Below the pieces are notes generated by a model, which was not told the DNA's origin, made no database searches, and was given only the letters and a program-made list of their open reading frames with translations. A program made the translations under genes and the position numbers. A DNA stretch of 64,000 nt. Origin: Pteria penguin (taxonomy: Eukaryota > Mollusca > Bivalvia > Pterioida > Pteriidae). The stretch lies in the NCBI GenBank assembly GCA_035048485.1, contig CM068583.1, positions 70,231,731 to 70,295,730 on the forward strand, given 5' to 3'. Of this stretch, positions 9,666 to 21,078 are shown piece after piece (within the stretch, counting starts at the first letter, position 1; each line of letters opens with the position of its first letter).

Positions 9666-11400
9666 AAGCTATTGTGATCAATCGCCGTTCGTCGTCTGTC
9701 GTCCGTCGTCCGTCCGTCGTTAGCTTTTCTACATTTCGACTTCTTCTCCAGAACCGCTGCACAGAATTTCACCAAACTTCATAGGAAGTAAGTACTCAAG
9801 ACCTTTTACCAAGTTTGTGTTTTTCGTGGCCATCCGTAATCCAAGATGGCTGCCATTGGCTCTGATTGGTTGACACATTTTCGACTTCTTCTCCACAACG
9901 GCTGCACAGAATTCCACCACACCTCATAGGAAGTAAGTACTCAAGGTCCTCTACCAAATTTTTTGTTTTTCGTGCCCATCTGTAATCCAAGATGGCCGCC
10001 ATTGAGTCTGATTGGTTGACACATTTTGGACTTCTCCAGAAGCGCTGCACAGAATTTCACCAAACCTCATAGGAAGTAACTACTCGAGGTCTTCTACAAA
10101 GTTTGTGTTTTTCGTGCCGATCCGTTATCCAAGATGGCCGCCATTGGCTCTGATTGATTGACACATTTTGGACGACTTCTCCAGAAGCGCTGCACAGAAT
10201 TTCATCAAACCTCATAGGAAGTAAGTACTGAAGGTCCTCTACAAATTTTGTGTTTTTCGTGCAGATCCGTTATCCAAGATGGCCGCCATTGGCTCTGATT
10301 GGTTGACGCATTTTCGACTTCTTCTCCAGAAGCGCTGCACAGAATTTCACCAAACGTCATAGGAAGTAAGTACTCAAGGTCTTCTACCAAGTTTGTGTTT
10401 TTCGTGCCGATCTGTAATCCAAGATGGCCGCCATTGGCTCTGGTTGGTTGACACATTTTGCACTTCTCCAGAGCCGCTACACAGAATTTCACCAAACCTC
10501 ATAGGAAGTAAGTACGCAAGGTCCTCTACTAAGTTTGTGTTTTTCGTGCCGATCCGTTATCCGAGATGGCCACCATTGGCTCAGATTGGTTGACACATGG
10601 ACGACTTCTTCTCCAGAAGCGCTGCACAGAATTTCACCAAACCTCATAGGAAGTAAGTACTCGAGGTCCTCTACCAAGTTTGTGTTTTTCGTACTGATCC
10701 GTAATCCAAAATGGTCGCCATTGGCTCTGATTGGTTGACACATTTTGGACACTTCAAAACCACTGCACAAAATATCACCAAACCTTATAGAAAGTCTTGT
10801 GGAAAAAAGCAAAATTTTCTACTGAAATGAGCTGTCATTTTATTGTAAATAAGCAATTTGTGCTCAGGTGAGCGATATAGGCCCATTTGGGCCTATTGTT
10901 TACAGATAATGTCTACCCTAACTCTCACTGCGGTACACTTTCGGTATAATTCTCACTGCGGTACACATTTTCATTGATAATGTCTAACACTAATTCTCAC
11001 TTCGGTAAACTTTTTCACTGATAATGTTTAGCCCTAATTCTCACTGCGGTACACTTTTTCACTGATAATGTCTAGCTCTAATTCTCACTGTGGTACACTT
11101 TTGTACTGATAATGTCTAACTCTAATTCTCACTGCGGTACACATTTTCATTGATAATGTCCAGCCCTAATTCTTACTGCGGTACACATTTTCATTGATAA
11201 GGTCTAACACTAATTCTCACTGCGGTACACTTTTTCATTGATAATGTTTAGCTCTGATTCTCACTGCGGTACACTTTTTCATTGATAAGGTCTAATACTA
11301 ATTCTCACTGCGGTACACTTTTTCACTGATAATGTTTAGCTCTGATTCTCACTTCGGTACACGTTTTACTGATAATGTATAACCCTAATCCTCACTTCGT
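9530..11400. repeat. 44-bp minisatellite, interrupted by an inserted element
   Basis: Units carry CTAATTCTCACTGCGGTAC, then TTTTTCACTGATAATGTCT. About three units lie at 9530-9640 and about eleven at 10905-11400. The two parts are one array split by the insertion at 9641-10900. Confidence 0.85.
9641..10900. mobile_element. Non-autonomous repeat element with short terminal inverted repeats and an internal ~145-bp tandem array
   Basis: The ends are GCTCACCTGAGC (9641) and its reverse complement GCTCAGGTGAGC (10862-10873), the latter followed by GATATAGGCCCATTTGGGCC. I recall similar end sequences as dispersed repeats in bivalve genomes; I have not verified this. Inside are about seven copies of a roughly 145-bp unit with CCAAGATGGCCGCCATTGGC, GAATTTCACCAAACCTCATA and TTTGTGTTTTTCGTGC. 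Open frames on both strands here are repeat frames. It sits inside the 44-bp array. Confidence 0.75.
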
Positions 11401-11451
11401 TACGAAGTAATAATTTCTTTGACTACTCATATTTGTCTGGTTTCTCAACAG

Positions 11452-11622
11452 TTCATGGAAACTGGGGTAGCTGGGGCTCTTACGGAAGCTGTACCAAGTC
11501 CTGTGGAAGTGGAACCAAAACGAGGTCCAGGTCCTGCAATAATCCTGCTCCTAGCAATGGCGGAAATAACTGCGCAGGCTCGGGTTCTTCATCTACTTCC
11601 TGCAACACTCATAACTGTCCAA
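11452..11622 (+). CDS. Exon: thrombospondin type-1 repeat 2
   Basis: A 171-nt phase 1-1 exon between TCTCAACAG and GTGAGTAA. It encodes HGNWGSWGSYGSC, CTKSCGSG, RSRSCNNPAP, NNCAGSG and CNTHNCPS, with all six cysteines. The third tryptophan of the ladder is replaced by Tyr. The C-x-x-S-C-G motif fits O-fucosylation by POFUT2-type enzymes. No array follows this donor, unlike TSP1-1 and TSP1-3. Confidence 0.93.
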
Positions 11623-12246
11623 GTGAGTAATAAGTGAGATTAAGGCAAAGCATTCTATCTGAGGCATGTTCAAATCCAGTTTAAGCACCTGCCTTCATTG
11701 TGACCTCACAATACACGATCCATTTTTTTATTTTTTATTTTTCACCAAGAAAGTGACATCAGGCGGACTATCAGTTGTTATGCCTGTAACCTCATCATCA
11801 AATGTTTGACTTGTCCGACCTAACATGACGTCATAACAACGCTAATAAACCTTTTCACGATAGATGCGGGCTTACAACTCGTATATGCGCAAATGCGTTT
11901 CCGGTACAAATCCGGAACGTAATGAATATTGCTCAGCAATTATAAGAGTTCCCTTTTCTTACAGGTTTGAAGCTAGCCCTTCAGAAGGGCTATTGGGCAT
12001 ACAAGTTGTAAGACCGCAGCTATCGTGCCATTAATGACGAATGGATGGATATTTAATTATTTATTTGTGACGCTACAACAAGAACAGGTTCTACTCCATG
12101 GATTTCAAACGTTTTGTGATCTCTCAAACTGATTGGTACAAGTTGTCTTCCGCTGCTGTTCAAAATTTAGGGAGAGTTGAGTAAATTATGTGATGCTTCA
12201 TTGATTATTCTACGTAATGATATTGATTAAGAGTTTCCTGTTTTAG
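11623..12246. other. Short unique intron
   Basis: Between TSP1 repeats 2 and 3. No repeat array or coding sequence seen. It ends in CTGTTTTAG. Confidence 0.6.
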
Positions 12247-12417
12247 TTCACGGTGCGTGGGGAGGCTGGGCAGCGTGGGGAAGTTGTACCGTTACATGCG
12301 GAGGAGGGACCAAAGGCCGAACACGTTCCTGTAATAATCCAGCCCCTCAATATGGCGGAGCAACGTGTCCCAACTCTGGAAGTTCATCGACATCGTGTAA
12401 CACACATAACTGTCCAA
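12247..12417 (+). CDS. Exon: thrombospondin type-1 repeat 3
   Basis: A 171-nt phase 1-1 exon. It encodes HGAWGGWAAWGSC, CTVTCGGG (O-fucose consensus kept), RTRSCNNPAPQYGG and CNTHNCPS. It is very close in sequence to TSP1-4 (both contain GGGTKGRTR and CPNS), so these two are a recent module duplication. The last 22 nt plus the first 13 intronic nt (12396-12430) are the unit of the following 35-bp array. Confidence 0.94.
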
Positions 12418-13336
12418 GTGAGTAATATCGTGTAACACACATCACTGTCCAAGTGAGTTATATAGTGTAAAACACATTACAATCCAAGTGAGTTATATGG
12501 TGTAACACCCTTTAATGTCCATGTCAGTTATTTCGTGTAACACACATCACTGTCCAGGTGAGGTATATCTTGTAACACACATCACTAAGTGAGGCATATC
12601 GTGTAACACACATCACTGTTCAGTTAAGGCATATCGTGAAAAACACACGTCAATGTCCATGTGAGTTTTATCATGAAACACATATCACCGTCGAAGTGAG
12701 GTTTATCGTGTTACGCACATCACTGTCCAAGTGAGTTATATGGTGTAACACATATCACTGTCCAAGTGAGGTATATTTTGTAATAGACATATCACTGTCC
12801 AAGTGAGGTATATTTTGTAATGCACATCACTGTCCAAGTGAGTTACATGTATATCAGGTAACATACATCACTTAGTGAGATATGTCGTGTAACACAAATC
12901 AATGTCCAAGTGAGTTACATCGTGTAACACATCTCACTGTTCAAGTGAGGTTTCTTTTGTAACACACATCACTGTCCAAGTGATATACATGTATATCGTG
13001 TAACACACACCACTTAGTGAGGTATATCGTGTAACACACTTCAATGTCCAAGTAAGCTATATCGTTTAACACACATCAATGTCCAAGTGAGTTACACTGT
13101 GGAACACACCTCACTGTTCAAGTGAGGTTTCTCTTGTAAAACACATCACTGTCCAAGTGAGGTATATCTTGTTACACGTCTCACTGGCTAAGTGAGGTAT
13201 ATCGTGTAACACACGTCACTATCCAAGTGAGTTATATCGTGTAACACATCTCATTGTCCAAGTGGGGTATATTGTGTAACACTTCACTGTCCAAGTGAGT
13301 TATATCGTCGTGTAACATACATCACTATCTAAGTTA
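12418..13336 (+). repeat. 35-bp minisatellite = TSP1-3 exon end plus donor (first segment)
   Basis: About 26 units of TGTAACACACATCACTGTCC, then AAGTGAGTTATATCG. The founding unit is the exon end itself (TGTAACACACATAACTGTCC) with GTGAGTAATATCG. Most units keep GTGAG after the exon-derived part. The array is cut at 13336 by a TIR element and resumes at 17818 and 22201. Confidence 0.92.
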
Positions 13337-13779
13337 GCCGCAAGTAGTGGTCCTATATGAATGATAGGGCCACAATTCCTTACGTTGCTTTAACTTGCAA
13401 TTTTGATAAACGGAATGGCCGGTGTTATATAGTAGTTTTCCCCCATAGTAGTTTTTCCCCCCGGAAACATGGCTATATAGTAGTTTTTCCCCATAGAAGT
13501 TTTCCCCCTTTACGTAACGGTTTGGAAATTATACGCGCTCGTTATTTTTGAATACATAAGATATAACATTAGAAATACAAATGTAGTACCGTGATAGCCA
13601 GTGGATCAAACCGATGGTGTTATGGTTAAGGGGTTTCTATATACTGTCAAGTGTTTAGTTGTAAATATGTACAAGTCTTTCTCTTTACATATTAACCATA
13701 TTATGGTATTTTCTCCTATTATTTCATTGTCGTTTATTTGTGTGTACGTCATGTCATTCATTCTACCAGATTGTAATTT

Positions 13780-14260
13780 TCTATCCGATCCCTCAACGAA
13801 TATGACCGCCAAGGACTTGGTTGATGCATTTTCAACTTCTCTCTTGAATCCGCTGCATGTAATCAGTGGCGTCAAGTCTGGACTGTATGGTGGCCAAGCA
13901 AGAAGTGGAGCGTTGTTGCGAGTCAGAAAGTCACGACAAATCCTAGCAACATCGGGCCTCGCGTTGTCCTGTTACATTTATGGATAAGAGGTAGGACGTG
14001 TGGTCTCAAGACCTGATCCCGATATCTTATTGCTGTAAGATTGCCATGGATAACCACGAGATGCTTCCACGCCGTGAGATATCCCCGCCCAAACCATAAA
14101 GACCCGCTCCCCCGAATATGTCGCTGTCCACTAAGCAAGGGTCAGAATATCGCTCACCGCGACGTCGATAGACAAGTTGTCCATCTGACCGTGCGTGAAG
14201 CGAGACTCGTCAGTGAACAACACGTCTCCAATGGGCCAAACAAAACCGATTAGGCGCATC
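13780..14260 (-). pseudogene. Decayed Tc1/mariner-type transposase fragment
   Basis: Reading the minus strand from about 14255 downward, fragments in shifting frames match a Tc1 DDE domain: VLFTDESRF (first catalytic Asp), WAGIS-like text, HGNLTAIRYRDQVLRPHVLP, then NNAPLLAWPPYSPDL (third catalytic region). The segment that should carry the second Asp (the DNARPH region) is deleted. Frameshifts and the missing N-terminal DNA-binding part show it is dead. A related element at 25.4-27.1 kb lacks it, so it is probably a nested insertion. Confidence 0.75.
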
Positions 14261-14439
14261 GTAAGGAGTACGCATGTGGAATATGAATCTGTAACGTTGG
14301 AAAGTTATGACCAATATTAAAGTTTCCAGAAAGGTTGGCCAAAAGTCGTGTTGGACGTCAAAAATGTTGGTATCACCTGAAAGGGCTCATCTTAAGGAAT
14401 ATATAAGTGAAATACGAAAGCCCCTCCTGTAACGGTTGC

Positions 14440-16995
14440 AAATGTTAAGGTATAGTGTCAAAGCCCTACACCTTGTAGTACAAAAGATATAAGGTATAGT
14501 GTCAAAGCCCTACACCTTGTAGTACAAAAGATATAAGGTATAGTGTCAAAGCCCTACACCTTGTAGTACAAAAGATATAAGGTATAGTGTCAAAGCCCTA
14601 CACCTTGTAGTACAAAAGATATAAGGTATAGTGTCAAAGCCCTACACCTTGTAGTACAAAAGATATAAGGTATAGTGTCAAAGCCCTACACCTTGTAGTA
14701 CAAAAGATATAAGGTATAGTGTCAAAGCCGTACACCTTGTAGTACAAAAGATATAAGGTACAGTGTCAAAGCCCTACACCTTGTAGTACAAAAGATATAA
14801 GGTATAGTGTCAAAGCCCTACACCTTGTAGTACAAAAGATATAAGGTATAGTGTCAAAGCGCTACACCTTGTAGTACAAAAGATATCCCTACACCTTGTA
14901 GTACAAAAGATATAAGGTATAGTGTCGAAGCCCTACACCTTGTAGTACAAAAGATATAAGGTATAGTGTCAAAGCCCTACACCTTGTAGTACAAAAGATA
15001 TAAGGTATCGTGTCAAAGCCCTACACCTTGTAGTACAAAAGATATAAGGTATAGTGTCAAAGCCCTACACCTTGTAGTACAAAAGATATAAGGTATAGTG
15101 TCAAAGCCCTACACCGTGTCAAAGCCCTACACCTTGTAGTACAAAAGATATAAGGTATAGTGTCAAAGCCCTACACCTTGTAGTACAAAAGATATAAGGT
15201 ATCGTGTTAAAGCCCTACACCTTGTAGTACAAAAGATATAAGGTATAGTGTCAAAGCCCTACATCTTGTAGTACAAAAGATATAAGGTATAGCGTCAAAG
15301 CCCTACACCTTGTAGTACAAAAGATATAAGGTATAGCGTCAAAGTCCTACACCTTGTAGTACAAAAGATATAAGGTATAGTGTCAAAGTCCTACACCTTG
15401 TAGTACAAAAGATATAAGGTATAGTGTCAAAGCCCTACACCTTGTAGTACAAAAGATATAAGGTATAGTGTCAAAGCCCTACACCTTGTAGTACAAAAGA
15501 TATAAGGTATAGTGTCAAAGTCCTACACCTTGTAGTACAAAAGATGTAAGGTATAGTGTCAAAGCCCTACACCTTGTAGTACAAAAGATATAAGGTATAG
15601 TGTCAAAGCGCTACACCTTGTAGTACAAAAGATATCCCTACACCTTGTAGTACAAAAGATATAAGGTATAGTGTCGAAGCCCTACACCTTGTAGTACAAA
15701 AGATATAAGGTATAGTGTCAAAGCCCTACACCTTGTAGTACAAAAGATATAAGGTATCGTGTCAAAGCCCTACACCTTGTAGTACAAAAGATATAAGGTA
15801 TAGTGTCAAAGCCCTACACCTTGTAGTACAAAAGATATAAGGTATAGTGTCAAAGCCCTACACCGTGTCAAAGCCCTACACCTTGTAGTACAAAAGATAT
15901 AAGGTATAGTGTCAAAGCCCTACACCTTGTAGTACAAAAGATATAAGGTATCGTGTTAAAGCCCTACACCTTGTAGTACAAAAGATATAAGGTATAGTGT
16001 CAAAGCCCTACATCTTGTAGTACAAAAGATATAAGGTATAGCGTCAAAGCCCTACACCTTGTAGTACAAAAGATATAAGGTATAGCGTCAAAGTCCTACA
16101 CCTTGTAGTACAAAAGATATAAGGTATAGTGTCAAAGTCCTACACCTTGTAGTACAAAAGATATAAGGTATAGTGTCAAAGCCCTACACCTTGTAGTACA
16201 AAAGATATAAGGTATAGTGTCAAAGCCCTACACCTTGTAGTACAAAAGATATAAGGTATAGTGTCAAAGTCCTACACCTTGTAGTACAAAAGATGTAAGG
16301 TATCGTGTCAAAGCCCTACACCTTGTAGTACAAAAGATATAAGGTATAGTGTCAAAGCCCTACACCTTGTAGTACAAAAGATATAAGGTATAGTGTCAAA
16401 GCCCAACACCTTGTAGTACAAAAGATATAAGGTAGTGTCAAAGCCCTACACCTTGTAGTACAAAAGATATAAGGTATAGTGTCAAAGCGCTACACCTTGT
16501 AGTACAAAAGATATCCCTACACCTTGTAGTACAAAAGATATAAGGTATAGTGTCGAAGCCCTACACCTTGTAGTACAAAAGATATAAGGTATCGTGTCAA
16601 AGCCCTACACCTTGTAGTACAAAAGATATAAGGTATCGTGTCAAAGCCCTACACCTTGTAGTACAAAAGATATAAGGTATAGTGTCAAAGCCCTACACCG
16701 TGTCAAAGCCCTACACCTTGTAGTACAAAAGATATAAGGTATAGTGTCAAAGCCCTACACCTTGTAGTACAAAAGATATAAGGTATCGTGTCAAAGCCCT
16801 ACACCTTGTAGTACAAAAGATATAAGGTATAGTGTCAAAGCCCTACACCTTGTAGTACAAAAGATATAAGGTATAGTGTCAAAGCCCTACACCTTGTAGT
16901 ACAAAAGATATAAGGTAGTGTCAAAGCCCTACACCTTGTAGTACAAAAGATATAAGGTATAGTGTCAAAGCTCTACACCTTGTAGTACAAAAGAT
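14440..16995. repeat. 44-bp minisatellite, about 58 units, with higher-order repeats
   Basis: The unit contains AAGGTATAGTGTCAAAGCCC, then TACACCTTGTAGTACAAAAG, then ATAT. A deleted-unit junction (GATATCCCTACACC) recurs at about 14887, 15636 and 16515, giving higher-order periods of 749 and 879 bp. A single diverged unit precursor (TTTCAAAGCTCTACACC) is present in the related element near 26180, so the array is an internal amplification of element sequence. Confidence 0.93.
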
Positions 16996-17817
16996 ATTGC
17001 AAAGCTGATTGGCCTCATCACAAGTAAATTTCAAAGCTCTAAACCTTTTAGTACAAAAGTTTTTGAGGAATAATCAAGCTCAAAGGTCAAGATCACTAAG
17101 TCAAAATTCATGGTCCAAAATGAAAGGTCTCATCACAAAGAATCTATATGTGAAGTTTCAAACTCTTACATCTGTTTGCAAACGATATAGTCAATGTTTT
17201 CCCACTGAGTCAGAGTCACAGTCAGGTGAATTTGATTCCGGGGACATAAAACGAACTGCTGGGTTTTTTTTCCGTAAGTATATATGCAGAATTCTCGGAT
17301 TAGATAACGATATCTCGAAATTCTAGTAGATATATCTCTCTTCCAAATATATACATCTTTATTTGGAAAAGGGATTAAAACTGAAATCATTTCTATTTAA
17401 GAGATATTTCTAAATGCAACAGATATATACTTCTTATCAAAAATTTAAATATGTCCTTTTTAAATAGAAATCTCTTTTTATTGTTAACAATGTAACGAGC
17501 AGGATTTACTTACATGTATGTGTGAAAATAAAATCCGGAATTTCAAATTGGGGGGAAAATTCACTATATAGTAGTTTTTTCCCGGGGGGAAAATGGCTAT
17601 AAGAGGAGGGATGGCTATATAGCCAAATTTCCCCTGGGGAAAAACTACTATATAGCCATTTTTCCGGGGGAAAAACTACTATATAGCCATTTTTTTTCGG
17701 GAGGGGGGGGGGAAATGGCTAGGGGAAAACACCGGCCATTCCGTTTAACAAAATTGCAAATTTACGCATCGTAAGGAATTGTGGCCCTATCATTCATATA
17801 GGACCACTATCTGTGGC

Positions 17818-17860
17818 AATGTCTAAGTGAGTTATATCGTGTAACACACATCAATCTCGA
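17818..17860 (+). repeat. Remnant of the 35-bp donor array
   Basis: About one unit (GTCTAAGTGAGTTATATCGT, then GTAACACACATCA) between the TIR element and a SINE. It shows that both inserted into the same array. Confidence 0.8.
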
Positions 17861-18045
17861 ACCGGTGTGGTCTAGTGTATAAGGTGCTCGGCTCGTGATC
17901 GAGAGATCCCGGGTTCGACTTCCGCCCTGGGCACACCGGTGTTCTGTCTTTCGGATGAGACAGTAAAATCCGAGGTCCCGTGTCACGGTAGACGTGGCAC
18001 GTAAAAGATCCCTCACTGCTTCTGGTGGGTCCGTTGCAATTTACA
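17861..18045 (+). mobile_element. tRNA-derived SINE
   Basis: The head has pol III box-like sequences TGGTCTAGTGTATAAGG (A box) and GGTTCGACTTC (B box), a foldable anticodon arm (CTCGG CTCGTGA TCGAG), then a body with CTTTCGGATGAGAC and GATCCCTCACTGCTTC. ACCGGTG at the 5' end is complementary to CACCGGT just after the head. The body recurs on the minus strand near 25300-25396, confirming a dispersed family. Confidence 0.75.
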
Positions 18046-18239
18046 ATTTATTTATTCATACATTTTACAACACAGAGAAGATATGTACATAACACATACA
18101 ATAGAACATACATATTACACTATTACACATACACAAGAGCCTAAGTAAAACATCTATTTTAACCCGGAGGGAAAACTCTCTTATCAATTATTTTTTATAG
18201 ATTTACAAAGATTATTGATAATAGAGACTTGTTCACATA

Positions 18240-20900
18240 AAGAGAAGTTATAAGATTTAAAGGAATTTGGACGTGATATATATTTTGATGGTATATAGTC
18301 CCTGATCCAGAAACACTTTTGTCCCCTCCAGGGGGAATTTTGCAGACATACCTCATGTGAAAGAACATTCTCTGGGAAACATTTTAAGCGATGTTTGCAC
18401 TCTGGCTGTTGGGGCTTTACTGAGTTTTGGGGCAAAAACACAAGATTTTTATCAAGAATTGCTGAAAATTGGAAATTTTGAATAGAATGTAAAAAACTTG
18501 ATAAATTCATGAAAAAAAAAACATGTGATCTGATAGATCTTGATATGATCTATCAAATAAAAAAGGTTTCAGTACCATATCATGTATAAAAAATGTTATT
18601 TTTTTGGGTTAAATGTGCTATTTTTGCAAAATTAATAGATTTGTTTTTTCTTATTTTATTCCATTTCGCCTATCCTGCTTAGTGTAGGTCCAAATATTTG
18701 TTTTAATAGTTATGGAATGATAAAAGAATGTCTAATCTATCTAATGATATGCCATTTACCCTGTCATGAACCATCGAAAAGGGATATTTAAAAATATTTT
18801 CCATTAAAGTGATACCGATTATGAAATTCGCTGCATGAAAATTAGAAATTTTGAATAAAATGTAAACAACTCAATAAACTCATAAAAACATGCAATCTTA
18901 TAGATTTTTATATGATCTTTCCAATAAAAGAGGATTCAGTACCATATCATGTATCAAACATGTTATTTTTGGGGTTAAATGTGCTATTTTTGAAAAATTA
19001 ATAGATTTTTTCCTCATTTTATTCCATTTCGTTTATCCGGCTTAGTCCAAATATTTGATTTAATGGTTATGGAATGATAAAACAATGTCTAATCTATCTA
19101 ATGATATGCCATTTACCCATTCATAAATTATTGAAAAGGGATATTTAAAAATATTTTCAATTAAAATGATGCCAATTATGAAAATCACTGAAAATTGGAA
19201 ATTTTTATAAATGATTTATGCTTTATCATTTATGAGTTTTAAATGCATCATGTTATAGGAATTTCTGTGCACTTTGCAAATACAATGGACACCCCATCCA
19301 ACCTCCCGCCCCCCAAAAAACCATACAAATAAACAAAAAAACAAAAGAAAACATAGTAAAATGGAAAATAATCTGAGAAATGATCATGATATTTTAACAT
19401 AGGAGCTGGAATTCTGTTAATCTTTGTCCTTATATCCATTGTAGATAGGGTTATAAATGTACAAATTTTTAGAATTAATTGACACGATGGCGACATCTAT
19501 AGATAAAACTCAGACATTTCAGCACGCAGTCTGTTAAATGATCATTAAATGCAAAGTTCTTTAATCAATACAGAAGCAAGGAAATCTAACTATATTGATT
19601 ACATACCTATATTAGATCTTTTATACGACTTTTACCTAATCGTGTTCCCTTAGAATGGAACAACCAGTGAAATTAACACAAAAACGAAAATTCCGAAGTT
19701 CTTCTACCGATAAGTCAGGTATGATTTGGATGGTTCATTTTGATAATACATTGCATTAAGAGGTGGGTAGTCTTACAGAAGCTGGTTTTGAAAAGATAAA
19801 GGACGTGGCAAGTAAAAGACCGAAGTATGATTCCGTTAAAGATAGATAAGAGCATATTTCCTTAAATATTCTAGACACATTAGACCCTGCAAAACATGGT
19901 ACTCATAGGAAATGCTATCAAAACTTCACAAATATAAGCAGAATAGAAAAAGAAATCAACTTCTGCTTCATATGATGAGAGCACTCCTAGTACCTCAAAG
20001 AGACAAAGACCCGCATCTCCTGCCACTTTGTTATTTCCAGCTAACAAATGCCTCTTCTGTAACAAGGAAACAATAAATGTGAAGGTATTAAACAAAAACT
20101 TGCCAAATGTGTAACAAAATGCGGCTATCAAGGACACAGTTGCCAATAAATGTGCCGATCAGCTTTTGTGTATAGTCTTGAACTAAGATCTTATTGCAAG
20201 AGAAGCATGGTATCACAATGCTTGTCGACGAAAGTATACACGAAGTGATACTAGGCATGTGTCTCACACATGCTCCTTAATGTAATTACATATTAAACCA
20301 AATGCTTGTTTGTGGGCTGCATCAGACTTATATGCTTCAGAATCTGCGTGAGACAAATGTTTTGTAGGGTCTTATTTGTCTGAAATATTTAAGGAAATAT
20401 GTTCTGATCTATCATTAACGGAATCATACTTCAGTCTCTTGCTTGCCACGTCCTTTATCTTTTCAAAACCAGCTTCTGTAAGACTACCCGCCTCTGAATG
20501 CAATGTGTTATCAAAATGAACAATACTGGCTGTTCCATTCTAAGGGAACATTTTATTCAAAATTTCCAATTTTCAGCAATTTTTGATAAAAATCTTATGT
20601 TTTTGCCCCAAAACTCAGTAAAGCCCCAACGGCCAGAGTGCAAACATGGCTCATCTGTAGCATTTTTAGTAAGCTTTCAGAAAAAGATACTTTCGAAAAT
20701 TCCCCCTCGGGATGGGGGGATAGGGGTATATGGTAATTCAAGGTCTGATATACAATTTTCGACAATCATTAAATGCAGAGCATATCATAATATATGGTAT
20801 TCATCACCGATTTCATTCCCACATAAATGGCATATTCTTTGGTTTCTAGGGATATTAGCCCATCTGCCGGTTTCGATGGGTAGTTTGTGATTACTAGTCC
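18240..20900. mobile_element. Decayed palindromic transposon with two sets of inverted repeats
   Basis: Outer arms: 18310-18490 and 20550-20745 are reverse complements, sharing GGGGGAATTTT, GTTTGCACTCTGGC, GGGGCTTTACTGAGTTTTGG and GCTGAAAATTGGAAATTTTG. Inner arms: 19650-19870 and 20375-20550 are also inverted (CCTTAGAATGGAACA, GGGTAGTCTTACAGAAGC, AAAGGACGTGGCAAG). A ~340-bp direct duplication lies at about 18510-18840 and 18870-19190. The + strand from 19890 to 20260 holds broken coding text such as AKHGTHRKCYQNF, CLFCNKE and AWYHNACRRKYTRSD, a Cys/His-rich protein remnant of a kind I recall from mollusc repeats but cannot name. Confidence 0.65.
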
Positions 20901-21078
20901 TAAATCTGGCCAATGTAATGATATAATCCCGTTATATATTAGCTTCTAAATATTTTCTAAATGAAAAATTATAATTTGTGAATAAATTATAAAATATACC
21001 TTTATTGGATTCGTTACAATCAGAAACCCATTTTTGTTGAAATTGATTATGTGTTTAACATTCGCTATCAACAATTTT

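Larger units (their letters stand above)
13337..17817. mobile_element. 4.5-kb terminal-inverted-repeat element inside the 35-bp array
   Basis: The first and last ~90 bp are inverted copies: TAGTGGTCCTATATGAATGA near 13346 has its reverse complement near 17810, and the match continues through GGGCCACAATTCCTTACG to GGAATGGCCGGTGTT. Subterminal blocks of TATAGTAGTTTTTCCCC are also inverted (13430-13515 and 17560-17720). The flanks are both 35-bp array sequence with a shared TCTAAGT, consistent with a roughly 9-bp target duplication. The interior holds a Tc1-type transposase remnant and a 2.5-kb 44-bp array. Long TIRs with a ~9-bp duplication would suit a Mutator-like or foldback element, but no transposase of that kind is visible. 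Confidence 0.8.

Noticed and set aside
13601..13987. 128-codon + strand open frame inside the TIR element
   Set aside because: It is antisense to recognisable Tc1 transposase text (PPYSPDL region) and has no features of its own.
14440..16995. CRISPR-like regular repeat
   Set aside because: No unique spacers; the whole 44-bp unit is repeated, in a eukaryotic context and inside a transposon.
17861..17935. Functional tRNA gene
   Set aside because: The spacing after the T loop is wrong for an acceptor stem, and a SINE body follows directly. The same body occurs elsewhere in the window.
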